Shown here: positions 1-10,442 of the stretch, one piece after another | Position numbering within the stretch: the stretch's first letter is position 1 | How the letters are laid out: every line of letters starts with the position of its first letter | Assembly: GCF_002149015.1 (NCBI RefSeq) | Contig: NZ_NGFO01000037.1 | Location: forward strand, 11,555-45,571 | Direction of reading: 5' to 3' | Source of the DNA: Gordonia lacunae | GTDB lineage: Bacteria; Actinomycetota; Actinomycetes; Mycobacteriales; Mycobacteriaceae | Length of the DNA: 34,017 bases | Position numbers and translations under genes: made by a program | The notes under the pieces: model-generated | What the model was told of the DNA's origin: nothing | What the model saw: the letters and a program-made list of their open reading frames with translations, nothing else | Database searches by the model: none

Positions 1-60
1 CTCGCTTTGCATCCCAGGGGGCGGACGGCCCCTCGCTTGCATCCCAGGGGGCGGGCGGCC
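1..60. repeat. Two-copy imperfect tandem repeat at window edge
   Basis: Bases 1-30 and 32-60 are near-identical copies of a GC-rich unit containing GCATCCCAGGGGGCGG. They differ by one inserted T and one A/G change, with a 31-base period. The array may continue to the left of the window. It lies downstream of the stop of the HelR-like gene on the minus strand. No coding potential is evident. Confidence 0.7.
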
Positions 61-76
61 GCTCCTCAGGGAGCGG
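59..76 (-). terminator. Hairpin after the HelR-like gene
   Basis: CCGCTCC (59-65) and GGAGCGG (70-76) form a perfect 7-bp stem with a 4-base loop, about 33 bases beyond the stop of the minus-strand gene ending at 109. A second weaker stem, GGGCG/CGCCC (80-84 with 90-94), lies between. Neither has a T tract on the minus strand, which is common for actinobacterial terminators, so function is inferred from position. Confidence 0.4.
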
Positions 77-108
77 GGTGGGCGTTGCTCGCCCCAGGGA
101 CCAGGTCC

Positions 109-2457
109 TCAGCCGACCGGCAGATCCGCGAGGGCGTCGGGCAGATCGTCGCGATGGACCACGACGAGTCGCTGTGTCGCCCGGGTGAGGGCGACGTACA
201 GGTCGCTGAGTCCGCGTGGTGACTGATCGATGACGGCGGCGGGTTCGACGACGATCGTGGTGTCGAACTCCAGGCCCTTACAGCTCCGCACGGTGTAGAC
301 GCGGGGAGGCTCGCGGTCCTCCACGGTGAACCGGTCCGGAGACAGTGCCGCATCGACGAGTTCGCGCAGGTGATCGGGCACCACGACGGCGGTGAGTCCG
401 TCGGGTTCGGCGAGCTGGACGGCCCGGCGGACTGCGTCGACGATGTCCGCCGGCGCGTCACCGCCCGCGCGAATGGCTACCGGCTCGATCCCGTTGCTGC
501 GCAACGAGGTCGGTGCCTTCTCGCCGTTGCCGATCTCAGCCAGGACGCGGGCGGCGTACTCCATGATCTCGCTGGGGGTCCGATAGTTGACCGAGAGTTC
601 CTTGAACTGCCAGCGCTTGGCGACGTAGGGCTCCAGAACCTCTCCCCAGGAGCGTGTGCCCGCCTCGTCGGATGTCTGGGCGGTGTCGCCGATGATGGTC
701 ATCCACCGATTCGGTATGCGTCGCATCACCATTCGCCAGGCCATCACCGAGAGTTCCTGGGCCTCGTCGACGATGACGTGGCCGAAGGTCCAGGTGCGGT
801 CGCCATAGGCACGCTCGGCTGTCGTCGCGCGCCGGGTCTCGGTCTGGCGGGAGGCGAGTTGTTCGGCGTCGATCAGGTCGTAGGCCATCAGGATCTCCGG
901 GTCGAGTTCGTCCTCGAGGTCCTGTGGTGCCGAACCGGTCAGGATGTCCAGAGCGTCCTGGGCGTCGGCGAGCTGGCGCCGCCAGCGTGCGCGCTCGGCC
1001 CGCTCGGCGTCCTCGGTGCCGTAACCGATCAGCTCGGCCAACTCGTCTAGCAGTGGCACGTCCGCCGCGGAGAAGTCCTCACCCGACGTCGTCGCCGGCC
1101 GCGACGGCCGGTGCAGCGCCGCGCGATCGGCCTCCGACCAGCCCGGGGTGGCCTTGCGGATCGCGCGCTCGTCGCCGAGGAGGTCGCGCAACAGGGCCTG
1201 CGGGGTGAGGGTCGGCCAGTAACGCAGCAGCGCGGCACGGATGTCGGGATCGCGACTCATGTCGTCGCGGATGTCGGCGATGTCCGCGGGACTGAGCAAC
1301 TGCGAACCGTCGAGCAGGCTCGATCCGATCGCCGCCGCATGCCGCGCGGCGAGTTCGGCGAGTCCGGCTTTGAGGAAGGCGTTCTGCGAGAGGTTGTGGG
1401 CGCGACGCGTCGCGCGGGCCCTGGCGCGCGCGGCCTTGACCAGCGCCGAGTCGATCTCGACCCGATAGCTGTCGAAATCCACCGCTTCCGGCCGGGACGG
1501 CAGCGACTGCTGGGCGCGCACCGCTCGCTTGAGGACATCGACCATCCGTAGCCCGCCCTTGACCGCTGCAGTCGGCCGCGGATCGTCGGTGCCCGCCCGC
1601 ACGCCGGGGAACAGGTCGCCGATGGTCGAGAGGAGCACGCCGGACTCGCCCAGCGAGGGGAGTACCTGGCCGATGTAGTTCAGGAAGTCGTCGTTGGGTC
1701 CGATGATGAGAATGCCGCTGCGCGAGAGGTTCTCACGATGGGTGTAGAGCAGGTAGGCCGCGCGGTGCAATGCGACGGCGGTCTTGCCGGTACCGGGTCC
1801 GCCCTGGATGACGGTGACCCCGCGATGCGTCGAGCGGATGATCAGGTCCTGCTCGCGCTGAATCGTCTCGACGATGTCGGTCATCTCACCGGTACGCGCC
1901 GCATTGAGGGCTGCGACCAAGGCCGACTCGTTGACGACGTCGCCGTGTCCGAAGTCGTCGAGCAGGGCGTCACCGGCGGTCAGGGACTCGTCGCTGACAC
2001 CGCGGACCTTCCGGCTGCGGGTGCGGATGTGGCGCCGGCGTGCGACGTCCTCGGGGGCCGCCGGCGTCGCGAGATAGAACGGACGGGCCAGGGGAGCGCG
2101 CCAGTCGAGCAGGAGGGTGGCGTCGGTGGCGGTGGCGTCGAGCTCGCCGTCGTCGGCGAAACCGTCGTCGAGGACACCGATGCGCCCGATGCGACGGATC
2201 TCGCCGTCGTCGAGATCGAGCCGGCCGAAGTACAGGTTGTGTTCGGCGGCATCGAATTTGGCGAGGTCTTCGTTGTACATCCGCTCGTACGACTCGCGTT
2301 CGGACAGCGCCTGCGGCGTGCCGCCGCGTTCGGAGAGCGTCGACGACAACCGTCGCTGTGTGGTCCGCCGCATGCGGTCGAGGCGGCCGTACACGCGATC
2401 GAGGTGTCGCTGTTCCTCATCGACTCGGGGATCGGCGTCGGGTGAGAGGGCGGTCAT
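109..2457 (-). CDS. helR: HelD/HelR-type RNA polymerase recycling motor ATPase
   Basis: A 782-residue superfamily 1 helicase-like ATPase. An N-terminal charged coiled-coil (about 10-80) precedes the HelD-type segment with LLLDWRAPLARPFY near 115-128. Walker A GGPGTGKTA is at 219-227, Walker B VDEAQ at 563-567, GDTAQT at 590-595, NYRTPSE at 624-630, and the last motif YVALTRATQ near the C-terminus. A long insertion separates the ATPase lobes. Known members bind RNA polymerase, insert arms into its channels and release it from stalled complexes; the HelR subgroup also gives rifamycin tolerance. I favour HelR over HelD from the N-terminal pattern, but the subgroup is not certain. The start overlaps the stop of the upstream gene by four bases, implying translational coupling. 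No rifamycin-associated element is visible directly upstream. Confidence 0.9.
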   Translation of the reverse strand: MTALSPDADPRVDEEQRHLDRVYGRLDRMRRTTQRRLSSTLSERGGTPQALSERESYERMYNEDLAKFDAAEHNLYFGRLDLDDGEIRRIGRIGVLDDGFADDGELDATATDATLLLDWRAPLARPFYLATPAAPEDVARRRHIRTRSRKVRGVSDESLTAGDALLDDFGHGDVVNESALVAALNAARTGEMTDIVETIQREQDLIIRSTHRGVTVIQGGPGTGKTAVALHRAAYLLYTHRENLSRSGILIIGPNDDFLNYIGQVLPSLGESGVLLSTIGDLFPGVRAGTDDPRPTAAVKGGLRMVDVLKRAVRAQQSLPSRPEAVDFDSYRVEIDSALVKAARARARATRRAHNLSQNAFLKAGLAELAARHAAAIGSSLLDGSQLLSPADIADIRDDMSRDPDIRAALLRYWPTLTPQALLRDLLGDERAIRKATPGWSEADRAALHRPSRPATTSGEDFSAADVPLLDELAELIGYGTEDAERAERARWRRQLADAQDALDILTGSAPQDLEDELDPEILMAYDLIDAEQLASRQTETRRATTAERAYGDRTWTFGHVIVDEAQELSVMAWRMVMRRIPNRWMTIIGDTAQTSDEAGTRSWGEVLEPYVAKRWQFKELSVNYRTPSEIMEYAARVLAEIGNGEKAPTSLRSNGIEPVAIRAGGDAPADIVDAVRRAVQLAEPDGLTAVVVPDHLRELVDAALSPDRFTVEDREPPRVYTVRSCKGLEFDTTIVVEPAAVIDQSPRGLSDLYVALTRATQRLVVVHRDDLPDALADLPVG

Positions 2458-3176
2458 CGGTCGTGCCCGATCGACGGCGTTGCGCGGAAGTCACCGGGCC
2501 GGGACACGCCGGCGCCCCGCATCCGGGCGGTCACCGCCTCGGGATCGGCTGCCAGCCGGGAACACACGTCCGACACCGGACCGGCGAACGTCGGATCGTC
2601 GAGCCGGCGGGACAACCACGCCAACACGTGGGCCTGGGAGCCGAAGGGGACCGGGTCGCCGGTGACCGGGTCGGCGAGGACGCCATGGCGGGACACGTAG
2701 AGGTCGAACTCCGAGGTCAGGGGCGGCCGATCCGCAGGGAGAGAGGGGGTGGGCCGGTCATGGATCAGGGGATGGTCGCGCGTATTCACTGTCTGTCGAT
2801 GATAGTTCGGTTCGGTGGCGTCGAGCGCCTCGATGTGGGCGGGACCCAGCCATGCCGCGATGGTGGTGATCGATTGCTGACCTGCGAGGATCGGGGCGGC
2901 AGGCACATAGCCGCGAGCCGCGATGTGCGCGGAATGGCCGACTGTGATGTTCGTGACGTGGACCGGTTGCAGACAGATGGTGTCCGACGAATGCACCTGT
3001 GCCAGCTTGCGGCGCAGAACCTGCGGGGCGGCGTTCGACCCGACCGCCACCACCAGCCGGGAACCGGGGGACGGCACCGGACTGAACGCCGGATCACCCA
3101 GGACCACGTCGTGCGGTGCGGCCTGTCTCAGCGCCACGGACGCGGGCACCCAGGGATAGTCCTCTGGCGGGTGCAC
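2454..3176 (-). CDS. Gamma-glutamylcyclotransferase-like conserved protein
   Basis: 240 residues, not a family I can name with confidence. VAVGSN (43-48) resembles the YGSN loop of GGCT/AIG2-like proteins. ALDATEPNYHRQTV (117-130) resembles the family's LD..E...Y.R..V segment, which would place E122 at the catalytic glutamate. YVPAAP (90-95) fits a strand between them. No signal peptide or membrane segment is evident. It lies upstream of the HelR-like gene with an ATGA overlap (2454-2457), so the two are probably co-translated. The GGCT fold is inferred from motifs. It could be a catalytically divergent relative or an actinobacterial protein of unknown function. GC content and codon use match the neighbours. 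Confidence 0.75.
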   Translation of the reverse strand: MHPPEDYPWVPASVALRQAAPHDVVLGDPAFSPVPSPGSRLVVAVGSNAAPQVLRRKLAQVHSSDTICLQPVHVTNITVGHSAHIAARGYVPAAPILAGQQSITTIAAWLGPAHIEALDATEPNYHRQTVNTRDHPLIHDRPTPSLPADRPPLTSEFDLYVSRHGVLADPVTGDPVPFGSQAHVLAWLSRRLDDPTFAGPVSDVCSRLAADPEAVTARMRGAGVSRPGDFRATPSIGHDR

Positions 3177-3255
3177 CGCGTCCGTGGTCGTGAGATCGGT
3201 CGTGTTCAGGGTCGTGCTCGTATCTTCTGCTCGTGCGCGAGGGAGTCCCGGAGGA

Positions 3256-4350
3256 TCAGCGACGTGCCTTGCGCAGACGCTTGCGGCCCTGTTCGGCCGA
3301 GTCCTCGGCGGCCGCGGCGAGCTGACGTGCGGTCTCGGCGAGTTCGGCCGACCGGGCGCGGGCGACGTCGGCCAGCTCCGCGGACCGGTCCCGGGCGACG
3401 TCGGCGAACTCCGGTGCGCGCTTGCGGGCGGTGTCGGCGAGGTCGGACGCGCGACCGCGTGCGGAATCGGCGATCTTCGGAGCCTTCTTCTTCGCCTTCT
3501 TCTGCGTCTTCGCGGCCTGCTTCTGGGCCTTCTCGGCTCGCTTCTGCGCTTCCTTCACCAGCTTCGGACCCCGCTTACGCGCGGTCTCGGCGAGGTCCGA
3601 CGAGCGCGCGAGGGCGGTGTCGGCGAATTCCGAGGAACGGACGAGTGCCGCATCGGCCAGAACCGGGGCACGGTCGCGGATGCGCTCGGCGACGTCAGCG
3701 GCGGTGTCGGCGGCCTTCTCGGCGAACTCCAGCGACCGCTTCTGCGCGGCCTCGGCGATCTCGGGAGCGTGCTCGCGGAACTTCGCCGCGGCATCGGCGG
3801 ACCGCTCGGAGACGATCTCGGCGCCGTCGTGGGTGCGCTCGACGAGGTGGTCCCACGTCGACGAGCCGGCGGCCGCGCCGATCGGCAGGGCCGCGGCGAC
3901 GGCGGAGGCCTTCTGGCGCCCACGCCACGCGAGCGAGGGCTTGCCCTCGGTGTCGACAGCCGCCAGCAGAACTCCGCCGAGGAGGCCGACGTTCTTGATG
4001 AAGGCGTTGCGCTGGGCTTCCTTCTTGACCGGATCGGCCTCGTTCCAGAAGTCGGTGCCGGCGGCGGTGGTCGGGATCAGCGTCCCGGCCAGGACGACCG
4101 ACGCGACGCGCGGGAACTTGCCGGTCGCGAGGAGGATGCCGCCGCCGATCTGGGCAGCAGCGTTGATCTGCACGAGCGTCTCGGTGTTCTCCGGGATCCG
4201 GCCGGCCACCTCCGGCGGGAGCGACGACCGGGCCTTGTCCACGACCGGCTCCGCGGATTGCGCGATCGGTTTGGGGCTCCGGATGGCGTCCACGCCGCTG
4301 GCGACGAACGCCGAGGCGAGGAGCGGACGGGCTATACGGCGGAGAATCAT
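3256..4350 (-). CDS. DoxX-family protein with 11-residue-repeat tail
   Basis: 364 residues in two parts. Residues 1-160 resemble actinobacterial DoxX-type membrane proteins: hydrophobic segments near 8-22, 64-77, 82-97 and 118-132, with GGGILLATGKFPR and FIKNVGLLGGVLLA typical of the family. From about 185 to 343 the chain is a run of 11-residue units such as RKRAPEFADVA, RDRSAELADVA and RARSAELAETA. It is broken by a Lys/Ala/Gln-rich stretch (265-290) and a 7-residue unit (291-297). Such 11-mers form extended amphipathic helices in apolipoproteins, synucleins and LEA proteins. A purine-rich ribosome site (AAGAAGG) precedes the ATG. The gene stands alone, with about 300 bases upstream. The role of the tail is unknown; a membrane- or lipid-surface function is inference. 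Confidence 0.8.
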   Translation of the reverse strand: MILRRIARPLLASAFVASGVDAIRSPKPIAQSAEPVVDKARSSLPPEVAGRIPENTETLVQINAAAQIGGGILLATGKFPRVASVVLAGTLIPTTAAGTDFWNEADPVKKEAQRNAFIKNVGLLGGVLLAAVDTEGKPSLAWRGRQKASAVAAALPIGAAAGSSTWDHLVERTHDGAEIVSERSADAAAKFREHAPEIAEAAQKRSLEFAEKAADTAADVAERIRDRAPVLADAALVRSSEFADTALARSSDLAETARKRGPKLVKEAQKRAEKAQKQAAKTQKKAKKKAPKIADSARGRASDLADTARKRAPEFADVARDRSAELADVARARSAELAETARQLAAAAEDSAEQGRKRLRKARR

Positions 4351-4657
4351 CGGTCACAACCTTCTTCAGTCGGGTTTGGCTATCGAGATCCGTCGGGTGG
4401 AGCGCGTTTCTGGCCCGTTCAACGCTACCCTCTCGCGACGAATCTGCTGGTCGCTCGGCGTGCCGTGATCAGTTTGCGCAGTTGCGGGCGTTCCGGGTCA
4501 CGACTCGCCGAACGATCCGAGGAACAGGTAACCCCGGGGGATCGAGGTCAAACCCCGCCGTCCCCACTCGTCGCAGACCCACCCTTTTTCGGCAGACCCA
4601 CCACCTCGGCCAGCGGTGGGAATCCCGAAGAACGGTGGGTTTGCCCACTCGGTGGTG
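4351..4657. other. Intergenic region upstream of the DoxX-like gene
   Basis: 307 bases without a gene. The left part should hold the minus-strand promoter of the DoxX-like gene, but I see no convincing -35/-10 pair. The right part holds a repeated 11-mer GCAGACCCACC (4573-4583 and 4592-4602) and a long imperfect inverted repeat annotated separately. Short frames crossing it have no recognisable content. Confidence 0.6.
4591..4645. repeat. Inverted repeat downstream of the MBL-fold gene
   Basis: GGCAGACCCACC (4591-4602) pairs with GGTGGGTTTGCC (4634-4645) over 12 bp with one G-U pair, around a 31-base loop containing a further CCACC/GGTGG pairing. It starts 13 bases beyond the minus-strand stop at 4658, so it may terminate that gene. 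The only T run (4585-4589) is on the plus strand, the wrong strand for that gene. Confidence 0.45.
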
Positions 4658-5356
4658 TCACCAGCGACGCTCACGCCATTCGGGCAGCGATCCGCGCTCG
4701 GCACCCAGGCTGGTGTCCTTGCCGTGGCCCGGATAGACCACGGTCGAGTCGTCGAACCGGTCGAACAGCTTCGTCGAGACGTCCTCGATGAGGGTGTCGA
4801 AATCCTCCGGCTTCCAGGTCTTCCCGATCCCACCCGGGAAGAGACAGTCGCCGGTGAACAGGTGCACGGTGCGCTCGCCGTCATCGCTCACGTCGGTGAG
4901 GGCCAGGGCGATGGAGCCGGGGGTGTGGCCGACCAGGTGGATGGCCTCGAAAGCGAGGTCGCCGACCTCGATGACGTCACCGTCGTCGACGAGGCGGTCG
5001 GGGGTGACCGGCAGTTCACCGGCGTCGAGGCGCCCGGCCGCCGTGGGGACCCCGGTGTGCTCGGCGACGGCCGCGAGGGCCTGCCAGTGGTCGAAGTGCT
5101 GATGGGTGGTGAAGATCAGCGTCGGAGTCCCCTCGACGGCCGAGAGGACGTCGGTGATCGTCTCCGCGTCGTTGGCCGCGTCGATGATCAGCTGATCGCC
5201 GGTCGCCCGCGAGGTCACCACGTAGACGTTGTTGTCCATCGGACCGACGGACAACTTGACGATGGTGGCCGAGGCCAGCGTGCGGCGCTGCGGGGTCTTC
5301 GACTCGGAGAGGTCGCCGGTATAGGTGTCGCTGATCGGTGTCGCTGGGGAGGTCAT
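4658..5356 (-). CDS. MBL-fold metallo-hydrolase (glyoxalase II-like)
   Basis: 232 residues with a complete metallo-beta-lactamase-fold metal site: HQHFDH (85-90), H144 in GHTPGS, D170 in TGDCLFPGG, and H211 in YPGHG. Size and motifs fit small glyoxalase II-like thioesterases or hydrolases. The substrate cannot be read from sequence. In M. tuberculosis a similar gene (Rv1637c, from recall) also sits upstream of uvrA, supporting orthology. No signal peptide. A TAGCCT hexamer (5363-5368, minus strand) ends six bases before the ATG, the spacing expected of a leaderless transcript. The start region diverges from uvrA across 243 bases. YPGHGKDTS near the end is typical of the family. Confidence 0.9.
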   Translation of the reverse strand: MTSPATPISDTYTGDLSESKTPQRRTLASATIVKLSVGPMDNNVYVVTSRATGDQLIIDAANDAETITDVLSAVEGTPTLIFTTHQHFDHWQALAAVAEHTGVPTAAGRLDAGELPVTPDRLVDDGDVIEVGDLAFEAIHLVGHTPGSIALALTDVSDDGERTVHLFTGDCLFPGGIGKTWKPEDFDTLIEDVSTKLFDRFDDSTVVYPGHGKDTSLGAERGSLPEWRERRW

Positions 5357-5362
5357 GCCGAC

Positions 5363-5368
5363 AGGCTA
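5363..5368 (-). promoter_or_regulatory. Putative -10 element of the MBL-fold gene (leaderless)
   Basis: The minus strand reads TAGCCT, matching the actinobacterial -10 form TANNNT, then six bases and the ATG at 5356. This spacing would put the transcript start at or next to the start codon. No good -35 was found, and no ribosome site is obvious, which agrees with a leaderless message. Confidence 0.35.
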
Positions 5369-5527
5369 TGACAGCGGGCCGTCGGAATGTGACGGTCGTG
5401 ACCACGGGAGTTCGCGGGACGCGCGTATCCTGGACCATCGGTTAGGCGATGACACGCGGGCGGCGAGACCGATCGCCCGGTTGCCGGACCGGCGAATCTT
5501 TCCCGGGGCGAGCTCGTGATGACAATC

Positions 5528-5550
5528 TTGTCGGTGGCCGTCGGTACTGT
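5528..5550 (+). promoter_or_regulatory. RecA-NDp (PafBC-type) DNA-damage promoter of uvrA
   Basis: TTGTCGGTG (5528-5536), exactly eight bases, then TACTGT (5545-5550). This matches the mycobacterial RecA-NDp consensus tTGTCRGTG-N8-TAnnnT, which drives LexA/RecA-independent DNA-damage induction through PafBC. The predicted start near 5557 leaves a leader of about 43 bases before the uvrA GTG. No LexA-type palindrome was seen in the 5357-5599 gap. Confidence 0.8.
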
Positions 5551-5599
5551 GCCCGTGCGCCGGCCGTGCGCCCTGTGACTCGAGAATGTAAGGACTGCA

Positions 5600-8482
<2,883 letters not shown>

Positions 8483-8496
8483 CGCACCGGACAGAA

Positions 8497-8554
8497 TCGC
8501 CACTTCCGTTGCAGGAACGCCGGTTACGACCGGGCGCGTCAACGGGAGTGGCGA
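8497..8554. terminator. Convergent terminator between uvrA and the 95-aa gene
   Basis: TCGCCACTTCCGTTG (8497-8511) pairs with CAACGGGAGTGGCGA (8540-8554) over 15 bp, with one G-U pair. The 28-base loop itself contains CCGG/CCGG. It lies 15 bases after the uvrA stop and 40 bases after the stop of the converging minus-strand gene, so it could serve both. No T tract. Confidence 0.6.
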
Positions 8555-8593
8555 TCTGCGTGTCGGAAGGGGAAAGCGCGGTGGGGAAGTGCC

Positions 8594-8881
8594 TTATGAG
8601 CCCATCGACTTGCGGATCTCCTCGAGTCGCTTCTTCGCCGCCTCGTCGCGTTTGCGCATCATCTCGTCGACGCTCTGTCCTTCGGGGCCGGCCTCCGCGA
8701 GCTCCTGGGAGCCGATCGCGGTAGTGATCCGGTGCTCGATCTTGTCTCGGACGAAGTCGAAGGTCGGGACACCGCTGTCGGAGTAGTTCGGGTCAGGGAG
8801 CGATCCCGGCACCGGTCCGGCCGGCACGATCTCCGCGTCGACGATCTCGTCGGACCGCCCGGGCTCATCGGCATTCGTCAT
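8594..8881 (-). CDS. Small conserved actinobacterial protein, function unknown
   Basis: 95 residues. An acidic, Pro/Gly-rich N-terminal half (DEIVDAEIVPAGPVPGS) precedes a charged helical C-terminal half (FDFVRDKIEHRI, then EMMRKRDEAAKKRLEEIRKS). No cysteine pair, signal peptide or membrane segment. I do not recognise a characterised family; M. tuberculosis has a small unnamed gene (Rv1638A) at about the same place beside uvrA, which may be its counterpart. The helical tail suggests a protein-binding or coiled-coil role, an inference only. It converges on uvrA and is separated from the next minus-strand gene by a palindromic repeat, so the two are probably not a simple operon. Confidence 0.75.
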   Translation of the reverse strand: MTNADEPGRSDEIVDAEIVPAGPVPGSLPDPNYSDSGVPTFDFVRDKIEHRITTAIGSQELAEAGPEGQSVDEMMRKRDEAAKKRLEEIRKSMGS

Positions 8882-8893
8882 GGGTCCAGCGTA

Positions 8894-9045
8894 GTGGTTT
8901 CGACACGGCTCGTCGCTACGCTCCTCGCCTGCTCAACCAGCGGGGGTGCGGGCTCCGTCGCTACGCTCCTCGCCTGCTCAACCAGCGGTACTGCTGGTCG
9001 AGCCGCGTCGACCCAGCGAAGCGAGGCCGCCGCGTGTCGAGGCCA
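8894..9045. repeat. Palindromic interspersed intergenic element
   Basis: The outer arms GTGGTTTCGACACGG (8894-8908) and CGCGTGTCGAGGCCAC (9030-9045) are near-perfect reverse complements. Inside is a 33-base direct repeat starting CGTCGCTACGCTCC, at 8911-8943 and 8956-8988 (45-base period). Then comes a reversed arm with CTGCTGGTCGAGC, complementary to GCTCAACCAGCGG in the repeats. The element ends right at the stop of the DUF1844 gene. Similar "TTTCGACACGGCTCG...CTCAACCAGC" palindromes occur repeatedly between genes in Gordonia and relatives, from recall. The internal duplication suggests two nested copies or expansion. Confidence 0.75.
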
Positions 9046-9471
9046 CTACCTCCGGGGCGCGCGAACCGGACCGGTGTACTTCTCGCCGGGGCCCTCGCCG
9101 GGCTCGTCCGGGTAGGCGCTCGCCTCACGAAACGCCAGTTGCAGGCCTTTCAGTCCGTCGCGGATCGGGGCGGCATGAATGCCGAGATCGGCTTTCGACG
9201 CGTCGACGATGCCGGCCAAGGCGGTGATCAGGGTGCGTGCCTCGGGCAGGTCGATGCGATCCGCGGGCGTGCCCTCGGCCAGGCCGAGTTTCTCGGCCGC
9301 CGCGCTCATCAGCATGACGATGGATCGGGTGATGACCTCGATGGCCGGAATATCGCCCAGGTCACGGACGTTGTCCGGATCGGTGTGCGCCGCATCTCCC
9401 GTGTCGGCGCCGCCGCCCGTCGCACCCTCCGGGGGTAACGGTGCAGGTGACGAATAGGAGTTCTCGGCCAT
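9046..9471 (-). CDS. DUF1844 domain protein
   Basis: 141 residues from the start MAENSYSSPAP. The frame stays open 69 bases further upstream to 9540, but this ATG has GGGAG about ten bases before it and matches the usual length. A low-complexity Pro/Gly/Asp N-terminus (1-35) leads into a helical core: IPAIEVITRSIVMLMSAAAE, then PEARTLITALAGIVDAS. This is the DUF1844 pattern: short, cytoplasmic, function unknown. It diverges from infC over 322 bases; I recall DUF1844 genes next to infC in related genera, so the pairing seems conserved. Its stop abuts the palindromic repeat, whose arm may act as its terminator. Confidence 0.8.
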   Translation of the reverse strand: MAENSYSSPAPLPPEGATGGGADTGDAAHTDPDNVRDLGDIPAIEVITRSIVMLMSAAAEKLGLAEGTPADRIDLPEARTLITALAGIVDASKADLGIHAAPIRDGLKGLQLAFREASAYPDEPGEGPGEKYTGPVRAPRR

Positions 9472-9636
9472 GGCTGTTAGACTCCCATAGCACGACCGCC
9501 CTGGTATGCGCCGGGGTCGTAAGTGGAGTTCCGCTCCCACCGTTCGACGCGAGGTTCTCGCAGTTGCACGGTCCGGTTCACGCCGATCGTCGCAGATCGC
9601 ATCTCTCGATGCTGAGCTGTAGGTCGACGGCAGCGT

Positions 9637-9652
9637 GTGTCAGTACTGACAC
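9637..9652. promoter_or_regulatory. 16-base perfect palindrome in the infC upstream region
   Basis: GTGTCAGTACTGACAC is fully self-complementary, and pairing extends to about 9634/9655 with one G-U pair. It lies about 140 bases before infC. It could be the operator of a dimeric repressor or, in RNA, a stem in the infC leader. The sequence does not decide between these. Confidence 0.4.
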
Positions 9653-9675
9653 GCGTGGACGAGCCGGTCGGTATC

Positions 9676-9706
9676 GGAGCCCCGCGGACATCAGTCCCGG
9701 GGCTTC
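9676..9706 (+). terminator. Attenuator-like hairpin in the infC leader
   Basis: GGAGCCCCG (9676-9684) pairs with CGGGGCTTC (9698-9706), 9 bp with one G-U pair and a 13-base loop, followed by CTTG. It ends 87 bases before the infC start. infC-rpmI-rplT leaders carry attenuators in several phyla; that this is one here is inferred from position and stability. Confidence 0.4.
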
Positions 9707-9782
9707 CTTGCTGAGGTGCCCCGCAGGTTCTCTTGCATACGTCCCTCGCCACGACGCGACGGTTACCACTGCAGGATTGAAC

Positions 9783-9793
9783 AAGGAGGCCCC

Positions 9794-9796
<3 letters not shown>
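9783..9796 (+). promoter_or_regulatory. Strong ribosome site and ATC start of infC
   Basis: A perfect anti-Shine-Dalgarno match, AAGGAGG (9783-9789), sits four bases before ATC (9794-9796), followed by codons for STETRINERIRVPEVR, the usual IF3 N-terminus. No ATG or GTG fits the site in this frame. The upstream in-frame ATG at 9716 would add 26 residues foreign to the family. Confidence 0.85.
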
Positions 9797-10378
<582 letters not shown>

Positions 10379-10442
10379 GTCGGTCGGCCGGACGAGAGTC
10401 CGAACCGTTCCGGCCGAGATCACGACACGCGAACCCGGTACA

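Larger units (their letters stand above)
9472..9793. other. Divergent intergenic region and infC leader
   Basis: 322 bases between the DUF1844 gene and infC. It contains a perfect 16-base palindrome (9637-9652), a 9-bp GC-rich hairpin followed by TCCTT (9676-9706), and the infC ribosome site. No convincing -35/-10 pair was found on either strand. A frame through the region is open but has no recognisable content. Confidence 0.6.
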
